From positions 9,981,001 to 10,045,000 of the forward strand of contig NZ_CP108427.1 in assembly GCF_035982055.1 (NCBI RefSeq): DNA of 64,000 bases, written 5' to 3'. Of this stretch, positions 17,370 through 25,332 are shown one piece after another. Made by a program: the position numbers and the translations under genes. Source of the DNA: Streptomyces sp. NBC_01288. Its GTDB lineage: Bacteria; Actinomycetota; Actinomycetes; Streptomycetales; Streptomycetaceae. Numbering within the stretch: position 1 is the first letter of the stretch; each line of letters begins with the position of its first letter. The notes under the pieces are model-generated. The model searched no databases and was not told where the DNA came from. It saw only the letters and a program-made list of their open reading frames with translations.

Positions 17370-18290
17370 ATGGGAATCCAGAGAATCGAATCCGTCACCT
17401 ACGGGATCGACGACGTAGACGAATGTGTCCGTTTCTTCGGCGACTTCGGGCTGTTCCTGCTGGAACGGACCGAGGAGCACGCGGTCTTCGAGACCCTCAC
17501 CGGGCAGACCCTCCACCTGGACACCGTGCCCGGCCCCCTGCTGCCGCCGCCGGTGGAGGCAGGCCCGACCATCCGTGAGGTGGTCTGGGGCGTCGACACC
17601 CCGGAGGAACTCGCCCGCCTGGTCGCCGAGTTGGGCCGCGATCGCAAGGTCCACGCGAGCGCCGACGGCGTCCACCACACCGTCGACGAGAGCGGCTTCG
17701 GCGTCGGACTCACCCTGGCCCGCCCGAAGAACGCGGACGTCACCCCGCGCCCCGCCAACGCGCTGGGCAGCGTGGCCCGTTGGAACACCGCCCTGGACCC
17801 GCTCACCCGGGCGTTCCCGCTGCGCATGTGCCATGTCGCGCTGAACATCGTCAAGGCCGGGCGAGAGGAAGCCGTCGCGTTCTACACCGAGCGGCTCGGC
17901 TTCCGGCCCACCGACATCGTCGAACCGATGGGCGTCTTCATGCAGGCACCGGGCGACGACGACCAGCACACCATGCTGCTCTGCCACCGCCCCGACCGCG
18001 CCGGCGTCAACCACATCGCCTACGAGGTCCCCGGCTTCGACGACGTCATCGAGGGCGGCAACCACATGATCGAGCGCGGCTGGCGGGAGGCCCGCAAGCT
18101 CGGCCGCCACACCGTCGGTTCGAACGTCTTCCGCTTCCTGCACGCCCCGTGCGGCGGCCGCGTCGAGTACGCGGCGGACATGGACCGCGTCGACGACACC
18201 TACGAGACCCGCGTCCACGAGACCACCCCGCCGCACCACATCTGGGCGCTGCGCTCCAACCGCGACCAGCAGGACGCCCCCGCCACCTGA
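17370..18290 (+). CDS. VOC-family extradiol ring-cleavage dioxygenase
   Basis: A 306-residue two-domain vicinal-oxygen-chelate protein. A full iron triad can be assigned in the C-terminal domain: His155 (MCHVALN), His215 (VNHIAYE) and Glu266 (GRVEYAADMD), at nearly the spacing of catechol 2,3-dioxygenase. The N-terminal domain is a degenerate repeat. This supports true extradiol activity on a catechol-type substrate. Downstream genes supply aldehyde dehydrogenase, FAH-family and alpha/beta-hydrolase functions expected for a meta-cleavage product. Ring substrate unknown. Confidence 0.82.
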   Translation: MGIQRIESVTYGIDDVDECVRFFGDFGLFLLERTEEHAVFETLTGQTLHLDTVPGPLLPPPVEAGPTIREVVWGVDTPEELARLVAELGRDRKVHASADGVHHTVDESGFGVGLTLARPKNADVTPRPANALGSVARWNTALDPLTRAFPLRMCHVALNIVKAGREEAVAFYTERLGFRPTDIVEPMGVFMQAPGDDDQHTMLLCHRPDRAGVNHIAYEVPGFDDVIEGGNHMIERGWREARKLGRHTVGSNVFRFLHAPCGGRVEYAADMDRVDDTYETRVHETTPPHHIWALRSNRDQQDAPAT

Positions 18291-18322
18291 CTCTCCTCCC
18301 CAGCCTGAGAGGGCACCCACTC

Positions 18323-19771
18323 ATGACCTCCGACCACGGCTACCCCGCCGTCCGCATGTACATCGCGGGCGAGTGGTGCCAGGGCGGCACCGGACGGACC
18401 GCCCCGATCGTGAACCCGGCCACCGAGAAGGTGATCGGCGACGTACCCCTCGCCACCACCGCCGACCTCGACCGCGCCCTCGACGCGGCCACCGAGGGCT
18501 TCCGCATCTGGCGCGACACCCCGATAGGAAAGCGCTCCGCGATCCTGCACGCCGCCGCCGACCTGATCACCGAACGCGCCCCCGACATCGGCCGCATCAT
18601 GGCCCAGGAACAGGGCAAGCCCCTCCGCGAGGGCGCCACCGAGGCCCTGCGCACCGCCGACACCCTGCGCTGGCACATCGAGGACGCCCGCCGCGCCTAC
18701 GGCCGGATCATCCCGTCCGCACCCGGCACCGTCCTCACCGTCCGCCGCGAACCGGTCGGCCCCGTCGCCGCGTTCGTGCCGTGGAACTTCCCCGTCGGCG
18801 GCCCCAACCGCAAGCTGTCCTCGGCCCTGTCGGCCGGTTGCTCGATCGTCATCAAGGCGTCCGAGGAAACTCCCGGGACCGCCGCCGCGCTCGTCGCCTG
18901 CTACGCCGACGCCGGACTCCCGGCCGGTGTCCTCAACCTCGTCTTCGGCGAACCGGCCGAAATATCAGCCCACTTGATCCCCTCGCCGCGGATCCGCCTG
19001 GTCGCCTTCACCGGCTCGGTCCCGGTCGGCAAGCTCCTCGCCGCCCAGGCCGGCGAGGTCATGAAGCCCACCCTGATGGAACTCGGCGGCCACGCCCCGG
19101 TCATCGTCTGCGCCGACGCCGACCCGGTGAAGTCCGCCCGCAAGGCGGCCCAGGCGAAGTTCTTCAACGCGGGCCAGGTGTGCACCTCGCCGAGCCGCTT
19201 CTTCGTCCACGCGAGCATCGTCGAGGCCTTCACCGCCGAGTTCGTGAAGGCCGCCCAGGAAGTCACCGTAGGAGACGGCCTCGACGCCGACACCACCATG
19301 GGCCCGCTGGCCAACGAGCGCCGACTGCAGGCCATGGAGAACCTGGTTTCCGACGCCGTCGAACGCGGCGCCAAGGTGCTCACCGGCGGCCAACGCCTGA
19401 GCCGCGACGGCTACTTCTACGCCCCGACCGTCCTCACCGACGTACCGGCGGACGCAAAGGTGATGCACGAGGAACCCTTCGGCCCGCTCGCGCCGATCGT
19501 CCCGTTCACCGACTTGGATGAGACCCTGGCCGTCGCCAACTCCCTTCCCTACGGCCTCGCCGCCTACGGCTTCACCGAGTCCGCGGCCACCGCGGAGAAG
19601 CTCTCGGACGCGCTGGAGGCCGGCATCCTCTCCATCAACCACTGCGGCGGCTCCGTCGCGGAAGCCCCCTCCGGTGGCGTGAAGGAGAGCGGCTACGGCA
19701 GGGAGGGCGGCCCCGAAGCCCTCGACGCCTACCTCATCACCAAGCGCGTCTCGCACCTGCTGGCGGGCTGA
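18323..19771 (+). CDS. NAD(P)-dependent aldehyde dehydrogenase
   Basis: A 482-residue ALDH of normal length. Visible motifs are WNFPVGGPNRKLSSAL (cofactor side), the catalytic Glu in LMELGGHAP and the catalytic Cys in NAGQVCTSPSRFF, then EEPFGPLAPI and SGYGREGG near the C-terminus. It oxidises an aldehyde to the acid, resembling succinate-semialdehyde or hydroxymuconic-semialdehyde enzymes. Its place right after an extradiol dioxygenase gene suggests oxidation of a ring-fission semialdehyde. The ATG was chosen by homology-like N-terminus (MTSDHGYPAVRMYIAGEW). Confidence 0.9.
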   Translation: MTSDHGYPAVRMYIAGEWCQGGTGRTAPIVNPATEKVIGDVPLATTADLDRALDAATEGFRIWRDTPIGKRSAILHAAADLITERAPDIGRIMAQEQGKPLREGATEALRTADTLRWHIEDARRAYGRIIPSAPGTVLTVRREPVGPVAAFVPWNFPVGGPNRKLSSALSAGCSIVIKASEETPGTAAALVACYADAGLPAGVLNLVFGEPAEISAHLIPSPRIRLVAFTGSVPVGKLLAAQAGEVMKPTLMELGGHAPVIVCADADPVKSARKAAQAKFFNAGQVCTSPSRFFVHASIVEAFTAEFVKAAQEVTVGDGLDADTTMGPLANERRLQAMENLVSDAVERGAKVLTGGQRLSRDGYFYAPTVLTDVPADAKVMHEEPFGPLAPIVPFTDLDETLAVANSLPYGLAAYGFTESAATAEKLSDALEAGILSINHCGGSVAEAPSGGVKESGYGREGGPEALDAYLITKRVSHLLAG

Positions 19772-19777
19772 ACCGCC

Positions 19778-20548
19778 ATGAGGTACACGCGAGTTGCGGT
19801 CGGCGGCCGGGCGGTGTGGGGCCGCGTGGGGGAGTCGCGCGTCGAGCTGCTGTCCGAGTCCCCTCTCGATGGGGACCCGACCGTGATCGGCACGGTGCCG
19901 ATCGCAGACGCCCACTGGCTGCCCGTCGTAGTCCCGCCCGTGTTCTACGCCGTCGGCATGAACTACCCGCGGCACATCGCGCATGCCCACGCCGAGACCC
20001 CCACCCGTCCCGAGGTCGGCTACCGAGCCAACAACGCGCTCACCGGCCACCGTTCACCCATCGTCAAGCCGGCCGAGGTCGAGGGACGCTTCGAGGCCGA
20101 GCCCGAACTCGTCGCGGTCATCGGCCGCACCCTGAAGCACGCCTCCTACGACGAGGCCCGCAAGTCGGTCTTCGGCTGGACGATCGGCAACGACGTGAGC
20201 GCCCGCGCCTGGCAGCACCAGGACCGCTCCTTCTGGCGCAGCAAGAACAGCGACACGTTCAAGCCGATGGGCCCGTGGATCGAAACCGATGTCGACGCGC
20301 TCGCGCAGACCACGACACTCCGTGTGAACGGTGAGGTCCGCGCCTCGTTCGCCACCGGCGACATGGTCTTCGACCCGTTCGACCACATCGTCGAGCTGAC
20401 CAAGCACATCACCATGCACCCGGGGGACGTGCTGTGGATGGGTGCCGAGTCCACCTGCCAACTCGAACCCGGGGACACCGTGGACATCGAGATCAGCGGC
20501 ATCGGCGTCCTGTCCAACCCCGTACACAGCGAAGGGAATCCGTCATGA
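19778..20548 (+). CDS. Fumarylacetoacetate hydrolase (FAH) family protein
   Basis: A 256-residue FAH-fold enzyme. Metal ligands are in the EPELVAVIGR segment and the Asp of GWTIGNDVSARAWQ; SFWRSKNSDTFKPMGPWI is the conserved lid/active-site block. Family members decarboxylate or hydrate 4-oxalocrotonate-like meta-pathway intermediates, or hydrolyse acylpyruvates. It lies 6 bases after the aldehyde dehydrogenase and overlaps the next VOC gene (ATGA), consistent with a meta-pathway isomerase/decarboxylase step. Confidence 0.88.
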   Translation: MRYTRVAVGGRAVWGRVGESRVELLSESPLDGDPTVIGTVPIADAHWLPVVVPPVFYAVGMNYPRHIAHAHAETPTRPEVGYRANNALTGHRSPIVKPAEVEGRFEAEPELVAVIGRTLKHASYDEARKSVFGWTIGNDVSARAWQHQDRSFWRSKNSDTFKPMGPWIETDVDALAQTTTLRVNGEVRASFATGDMVFDPFDHIVELTKHITMHPGDVLWMGAESTCQLEPGDTVDIEISGIGVLSNPVHSEGNPS

Positions 20549-20916
20549 GCAGCGCACCCCGCTACATCCACCACGTCAACTTCCCCACCACCGACCCCGA
20601 CCGCACCGCCGAGTGGTACACGAAGGTCTTCGGGATGAAGCGCATCATGCCCAAGTCCAACACCCGTGTGGTGCTGATGACCCGAGGCAACTTCGACCTC
20701 CACTTCACCCCGGTCGAGGAGATGGAGCGCATGGCGCCCTATCACTTCGCCGTCGAGGTCGACGACTGGGACGACTTCCTCGCCCACCTCAAGGAGCTGG
20801 GCATCCGGCACACCCGGCCGATCGAACGGCCCGAGAACCAGTCGAAGTTCTGCTACATCCACGACCCCGACCACACCATGATCGAGCTCGTCTTCCACGG
20901 CCGCCGCCCCAACTAG
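20545..20916 (+). CDS. Small VOC-family protein
   Basis: A 123-residue single-repeat VOC protein with possible metal-binding residues at HHVNF (N-terminus), HFAVEV (middle) and DHTMIELVF (C-terminus). Single-repeat VOC proteins act as dimers in glyoxalase, isomerase or dioxygenase reactions. It overlaps the FAH gene by ATGA, so it is made with the meta-pathway enzymes. A precise function cannot be given. Confidence 0.8.
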   Translation: MSSAPRYIHHVNFPTTDPDRTAEWYTKVFGMKRIMPKSNTRVVLMTRGNFDLHFTPVEEMERMAPYHFAVEVDDWDDFLAHLKELGIRHTRPIERPENQSKFCYIHDPDHTMIELVFHGRRPN

Positions 20917-20942
20917 CCACCCGCGTACAGGAGTTCACCCCC

Positions 20943-21728
20943 ATGCCCATCGCCGACTCCGACGGCACCTCCATCTACTACGAGCGCCACGGCAGCGGCC
21001 CGGCGATCCTGTTCGTGCACGGCAGCGGCGGCCACCACGCCGCCTGGTGGCAGCAAGTGGCCGCACTCCGCGAGGAGTTCACGATCGTCACCGTGGACCT
21101 GCGCGGCTTCGGCAAGTCCGACTCGTCGATGCCTGAGTTCGACGGCCAGGACTTCCCCGGTGACGTGGTCGCGGTACTGGACCAAGAGGACCTGACCGAC
21201 GCGATGTTGGTCGGCCAGTCCATCGGCTCCGTCGCCGCGCTCCGGGCCGGACTGCTCCGCCCCGAGCGCGTGGGCTCCGTCGTGCTCGGCCACTCGCTGG
21301 GCGGCATCAGCCACCCCGAGCTGAAGGAACTCGCCGCCGCCGACCGCGCCGAGGCCGTCAAACTGCCGGTCATCGACCGCCTGTTGACCAAGAGATTCCA
21401 GCAGGAACGCGCCGATCTCACCTTCCTCTTCCAGCAGATGGGCACGTTCAACGTCGCCAGGATGCAGGATCTGCGCAACCTCGACACCGACGGCCCGACC
21501 CTGGACGACATCCAGAACTCCGGCGTGAGAGTCGCCTTCCTGGCCGGCGAGAAGGACGCGGTGCTCAGCGTGAAGACCGTGACCCGCGCCCACGAACTGC
21601 TGCCCGGCTCGCACCTGGAGATCGTCCCGGACGCCCCGCACTCCATGTACTGGGAGACACCCGCGAAGTACAACGCCGCCGTCGCCCACCTGCGCCGCAC
21701 CCTCACCGCACCGAAGGAAGCAGCATGA
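20943..21728 (+). CDS. Alpha/beta hydrolase, possible meta-cleavage product hydrolase
   Basis: A 261-residue alpha/beta hydrolase with the oxyanion motif VHGSGG, the nucleophile elbow GQSIGS and the C-terminal His in PDAPHSMYWE. Size and layout match small serine C-C or ester hydrolases such as meta-cleavage product hydrolases and 3-oxoadipate enol-lactonases. It begins 26 bases after the VOC gene and overlaps the HbpS-like gene, in a ring-fission operon; hydrolysis of a ring-fission product is inferred. Confidence 0.85.
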   Translation: MPIADSDGTSIYYERHGSGPAILFVHGSGGHHAAWWQQVAALREEFTIVTVDLRGFGKSDSSMPEFDGQDFPGDVVAVLDQEDLTDAMLVGQSIGSVAALRAGLLRPERVGSVVLGHSLGGISHPELKELAAADRAEAVKLPVIDRLLTKRFQQERADLTFLFQQMGTFNVARMQDLRNLDTDGPTLDDIQNSGVRVAFLAGEKDAVLSVKTVTRAHELLPGSHLEIVPDAPHSMYWETPAKYNAAVAHLRRTLTAPKEAA

Positions 21729-22201
21729 GCAGCCTCACCCTGGACGCCGCCGAGGAGATCATCGACGCCGCCCACAAGCGCGCCCAGTCGATCGGGAAGG
21801 CGGTCAGCGTCGCCGTCGTGGACGCCGGCGGTTTCCCCATCGCCATCCGCCGCCCGGACGGCGCCCGCCCGCTCACCCCCGACATCGCCCGCGCCAAGGC
21901 GTACACGGCCGCCATCATGCAGCGGCCCGGCAAGATGCTGAAGAAGTGGCAGGAGAGCCAGCCCGTGTTCTTCGCCCAGCTCTCCCAACTCCCCGGCGCC
22001 GCCATGCCGATCATGGCCACCGAAGGCAGCCTCACCATCAAGAAAGACGGCGAGATCATCGGCGGCCTCGGTATCGCGGGCGGCACAGCGGACGAGGACC
22101 AGCAGATCGCCGAGGAGGTGCTCGCCTCCCTCGGGTATGAACTGGAGTTCGCCGCTTGGGGCGTCGCGGGCAAGCCGGCCTCGACCGGAAAGGACGCATG
22201 A
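21725..22201 (+). CDS. GlcG/HbpS-family protein
   Basis: A 158-residue protein of the GlcG/HbpS (DUF336) family: the opening SSLTLDAAEEIIDAAHKRAQ, VAVVDAGGFPIAIRR and the C-terminal GGLGIAGGTADEDQQIA are all characteristic. HbpS of Streptomyces binds haem and signals oxidative stress; GlcG-type members are common in catabolic operons with unclear roles. There is no signal peptide, so it is cytoplasmic. It overlaps the preceding hydrolase gene by ATGA. Confidence 0.85.
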   Translation: MSSLTLDAAEEIIDAAHKRAQSIGKAVSVAVVDAGGFPIAIRRPDGARPLTPDIARAKAYTAAIMQRPGKMLKKWQESQPVFFAQLSQLPGAAMPIMATEGSLTIKKDGEIIGGLGIAGGTADEDQQIAEEVLASLGYELEFAAWGVAGKPASTGKDA

Positions 22202-22204
22202 CCC

Positions 22205-23233
22205 ATGGCGGACACGTTCAACTACCGCATCGACCACCACGGCAGCCTGGTCCGCCCCGCTGAGCTGGCAGCGGCCCGCGCCGCAGCCGCCCCCGAGACC
22301 CTGAAGGAGGCAGAGCTCCAGGCGGTCAAGGACGCGGTCGCCTTCCAGCGTAAGCTCCGCTCCACCGTCGTCACCGACGGCGACTTCCCCCGAGAAGACT
22401 TCCGCAGCGCGGTCCTTGACGGAGTGTCAGGATTCCGGCGTACGGACGAGACGGACGCCGACGGCCTCACCCACTGGGTCGCGGAGTCCCTCCCGAAGGC
22501 CAACGGCCCACTCCTCGCGGACTGGGCGGCACGCCTCACCGACCTGACGGTGATCGCCCCGAAGGCCTCGCTGCCCTCACCCGCGTACCTCGCCGCCACC
22601 ACCTTCCGACCGGGCCACGGCCCGTCCTCCGCAAGGGAGTTGGGGGAGGCGCTCGCGGAGATCGTCCTCGCCGAGATAGAGCTGCTGGTCTCCAAGGGCG
22701 TCCGCCTGATCCAGCTCAACAACCCCCTTCTGCTGGGGCAGTTGGGAACCGACCCGGCCGACCCCGGCGCGCTCTCCTTCGAGGACGCGCTCGCCGTCGA
22801 CGCGCTGGCGGTACGCCTGGACGAGCGCCCCGAGGGAGTTCGGATCGCGGTGGCTCCCGGCGCGGTGGCCCCTGCCGCAGTGGATTGGGCCCGCGCCGAG
22901 CAGCTCTACGGCGTGATCGGCGCCGACCGCTGGGTCCTCCCGTTCGATCAGGGCACCCCGGCCGAACTCGCCCTGGTCAAGGCGCTGCCGGAGGACCGGG
23001 ACTTCTGCCTGGGTGTCGTCGACGCGACCGTGCCCGAGCTGGAGGACATCGACACGGTGATGGCCAGGCTCGACGCGGTGGGGGAGTTCAAGGACCTGGA
23101 GGACGGGGCCGTAGCTCCGTCGCGAGGCTTCGCCGACGTGGCGAGCCGGCCGTTGCTGAGCACTGAGCAGCAGCGCCGCAAGATCGAGCTGGTAGAGACC
23201 GTGGCGCGGTACGTCTGGGGCAACGAGTTCTGA
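22205..23233 (+). CDS. MetE-like (cobalamin-independent methionine synthase fold) protein lacking zinc ligands
   Basis: A 342-residue protein resembling the C-terminal catalytic barrel of MetE: the beginning has HHGSLVRPAEL and VVTDGDFPREDFRSAVLDGV, and IQLNNPLLLGQL is in the middle. In MetE the zinc is held by His, Cys, Glu and Cys. Here the last Cys motif (PDCGLKTR in MetE) reads APSRGFADVASR, and no HxC pair is visible, so zinc-thiolate methyl transfer looks lost. It ends the operon of the second meta-cleavage set. A demethylation role for methoxylated aromatics would be attractive but is not supported by the residues. Confidence 0.72.
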   Translation: MADTFNYRIDHHGSLVRPAELAAARAAAAPETLKEAELQAVKDAVAFQRKLRSTVVTDGDFPREDFRSAVLDGVSGFRRTDETDADGLTHWVAESLPKANGPLLADWAARLTDLTVIAPKASLPSPAYLAATTFRPGHGPSSARELGEALAEIVLAEIELLVSKGVRLIQLNNPLLLGQLGTDPADPGALSFEDALAVDALAVRLDERPEGVRIAVAPGAVAPAAVDWARAEQLYGVIGADRWVLPFDQGTPAELALVKALPEDRDFCLGVVDATVPELEDIDTVMARLDAVGEFKDLEDGAVAPSRGFADVASRPLLSTEQQRRKIELVETVARYVWGNEF

Positions 23234-23240
23234 CGCACGG

Positions 23241-23270
23241 GCCGGGAAGCGCGTGCCCACGCTTCCCGGC
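23241..23270. terminator. Bidirectional hairpin between convergent genes
   Basis: A perfect 11-bp stem GCCGGGAAGCG/CGCTTCCCGGC with an 8-base loop fills the 46-base gap between the MetE-like gene and the convergent ABM-domain gene, the expected place for a shared terminator. Confidence 0.75.
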
Positions 23271-23279
23271 AAGGCTCCC

Positions 23280-23567
23280 TCAGAGCACCTCGGCGAACGT
23301 CACCCTGCGGTCGGTCAGCAGCGGCCAAATCGCCTCTACGATCAGCTCGTTGAAGTGCTCGGCCGCCTTGTGCGCGTCGAAACCGGCCCGGTCGGCGTAT
23401 TGCTCGTACAGCACGAAACTCCCCGGAACGTCGGCCTCGGCGTGCACCTCGTACGCCAGGTTCGCCGGTTCGGCACGGGTGTGTTCGCGCACCTTCAGCA
23501 ACGCGGCACGCACCGTGGCCTCGTCGGCGGGCTCGCAGAAGTAGTGGGCGATGACGGCGTAGGCCAT
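23280..23567 (-). CDS. Antibiotic biosynthesis monooxygenase (ABM) domain protein
   Basis: A 95-residue single-domain ABM protein of the putative quinol monooxygenase type (YgiN-like). The start MAYAVIAHYFCEPAD and the segment FVLYEQYADRAGFDAHKAAE, with its conserved E-x-Y and HxxxxHF-like region, are characteristic. Such cofactor-free dimers oxidise quinols or remove reactive quinones. The ATG after GAGGAG was chosen. It is convergent with the meta-cleavage operon and divergent from the aldehyde dehydrogenase gene. Confidence 0.82.
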   Translation of the reverse strand: MAYAVIAHYFCEPADEATVRAALLKVREHTRAEPANLAYEVHAEADVPGSFVLYEQYADRAGFDAHKAAEHFNELIVEAIWPLLTDRRVTFAEVL

Positions 23568-23626
23568 GTCGTGTCTCTCCTCGTCGAAATCCTCGGCGGG
23601 TCCTCGAATCCTCAGTGGATCCTCGG

Positions 23627-23647
23627 CTGCCGACGGAGTGTCGGCAG
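23627..23647. other. Hairpin in the ABM/ALDH divergent intergenic region
   Basis: A perfect 8-bp stem CTGCCGAC/GTCGGCAG with a 5-base loop. It is preceded by four short ATCCTCGG-like repeats (23589-23626). Role unknown; possibly part of an mRNA leader. Confidence 0.4.
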
Positions 23648-23704
23648 TTGCCGTGCGGCCCGCCGATTCCAGCACGGATCAACCCTCCGCCGACCTGCGC
23701 CCCG

Positions 23705-23721
23705 CGCAAGCAATGCCTGCC
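23705..23721. promoter_or_regulatory. GCAA-N7-CTGC element before the aldehyde dehydrogenase gene
   Basis: CGCAAGCAATGCCTGCC keeps GCAA-N7-xTGC, one base from the perfect palindromes at 17273 and 26569. It is 116 bases upstream of the ALDH start. Supported mainly by similarity to the other sites. Confidence 0.35.
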
Positions 23722-23836
23722 TCCGCGGGGCTGGTGGCACCGCCCCCACATGGTGTGTTGTCGCATCCGGCCCACTGCGGCCGCTGACTGTGCAGACCGC
23801 GGACCCGCACCGCGGCGGACGAAGGAAGTGATCTTC

Positions 23837-25285
23837 ATGCGAAGCCTGGAAACCCTCTCCGGTGGAGAGTGGGTGACGACCGGCGAGTGGATCGAGGTGC
23901 AGAACCCCGCCGACATCCGCACCCCCCTCGCGCGCATCCCCGCCCTCGCCGCCAAGGACGTCACCCGCGCCTACGACCACGCCGAGCGCGGCTTCGCCGT
24001 ATGGAAGCGCACCAGCCCCTTCGAGCGCGCCCGGATCTTCACCGAGGCGGCCAGGCTGATCCGCGACCGGGTCGACGAGATCGCCGCCGACGTCACCGCC
24101 GAGAACGGCAAGACCGGCGCCGAGGCCCGCGGCGAGACCCTTAAGGCCGCCGACTTCCTCGACTACTACGCGGGCCTGGCCCGCCAGGGCTACGGCACCC
24201 TCCTGCACGACGCCCGCCCGGACACCCGCGTGCACACCCAGCGCGAGCCGATCGGCGTGATCCTCGTGATCAGCCCTTGGAACGATCCACTGATCACCCC
24301 GGCCCGCAAGCTGGCCCCGCTGCTGGCCACCGGTAACGCGGCCGTGTTCAAGCCGGCCACCGAGACACCGTTGTCGGGCCTGCACTTCGCCCGCGCCCTG
24401 CACGACGCGGGCCTGCCCGCCGGTGTCCTGAACGTCGTCACCGGCCGCACCGCCGAGATCGAGGAGGCGCTCCTCGACGACCCGCGCATCGTCGCCATCA
24501 CTTTCACCGGCTCCAACGAGGTCGGAGGCCGCATCCGCCGCCGTCTCGCCGACCGCAACGTCCGCTTCCAGGGCGAACTCGGCGGCAAGAACGCCTCGGT
24601 GGTCCTCAAGGACGCCGACCTGCCGTTCGCCGCGAGGACCGTCGTAGCGGCGTCGTTCGGCCAGGCCGGACAGCGCTGCACCGCCACCAGTCGGGTCGTC
24701 GTAGAACGGCCCGTGTACGACGAGTTCACGCGCCTCCTGGTCGCCGAGGTCGAGGCGCTGAAGGTCGGCCCGGGCAGCGATCCGGCGACCACCCTGTGCC
24801 CGTTGTCCAGCCCGAAGCAGCGCGACAGCGTCCTCGCCCACCTCGCGGGGGCCGTGGAACAAGGCGCCACCGTCCTCACCGGCGGTCACGCGGACACCGA
24901 CGGCGACCGCGCGCACGGCTGCTTCGTCCAGCCGACCGTGCTCGCCGGCGTCACCGCCGAGACGGCGATCTGGCGCGAGGAGGTGTTTGGACCGGTCCTC
25001 GCCGTGCGCGCCGTGGACGACTTCACGCAGGCCGTCGACGCGGTCAACGACTCCGAATTCGGCCTCGCCGCCGCCGTGTTCACCCGCGACCTCACCTCCG
25101 CGTACCGCTTCGCCGACGAGGCCGAGTGCGGGCAGATCGCCGTCAACGCCACCACGCCGGGCTGGGACGTCCACCTGCCCTTCGGCGGCTTCCACGACTC
25201 CGGCACCGGCTACAAGGAGCAGGGTGACGAGGTCCTGCGCTTCTCCACCCGGGTCAAGACGGTTGCCATCCACTTCGGCGTCTGA
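23837..25285 (+). CDS. Aldehyde dehydrogenase, benzaldehyde/vanillin dehydrogenase-like
   Basis: A 482-residue ALDH. The cofactor-side motif is SPWNDPLITPARKLAP, the catalytic Glu is in FQGELGGKNAS and the catalytic Cys in GQAGQRCTATSR; EEVFGPVLAV and LPFGGFHDSGTGYKEQG follow. The SPWN(D/F)P and C-terminal features resemble ketoglutarate-semialdehyde and aryl-aldehyde enzymes. The ATG follows GAAGGAAG; longer in-frame codons upstream are not coding-like. It precedes the LhgO-like and ThDP decarboxylase genes, so oxidation of an aldehyde produced by that decarboxylase is a reasonable inference. Confidence 0.88.
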   Translation: MRSLETLSGGEWVTTGEWIEVQNPADIRTPLARIPALAAKDVTRAYDHAERGFAVWKRTSPFERARIFTEAARLIRDRVDEIAADVTAENGKTGAEARGETLKAADFLDYYAGLARQGYGTLLHDARPDTRVHTQREPIGVILVISPWNDPLITPARKLAPLLATGNAAVFKPATETPLSGLHFARALHDAGLPAGVLNVVTGRTAEIEEALLDDPRIVAITFTGSNEVGGRIRRRLADRNVRFQGELGGKNASVVLKDADLPFAARTVVAASFGQAGQRCTATSRVVVERPVYDEFTRLLVAEVEALKVGPGSDPATTLCPLSSPKQRDSVLAHLAGAVEQGATVLTGGHADTDGDRAHGCFVQPTVLAGVTAETAIWREEVFGPVLAVRAVDDFTQAVDAVNDSEFGLAAAVFTRDLTSAYRFADEAECGQIAVNATTPGWDVHLPFGGFHDSGTGYKEQGDEVLRFSTRVKTVAIHFGV

Positions 25286-25290
25286 GCAAG

Positions 25291-25321
25291 TCGGTACGAC
25301 AGAGATTCGGTACGACAGAGA
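25291..25321 (+). repeat. 15-nt direct repeat before the LhgO-like gene
   Basis: TCGGTACGACAGAGA occurs twice with one base between copies, in the 47-base gap before the LhgO-like gene; the second copy runs into its ribosome binding site. It looks like a recent small duplication. Confidence 0.7.
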
Positions 25322-25332
25322 GGAGGATGCCG

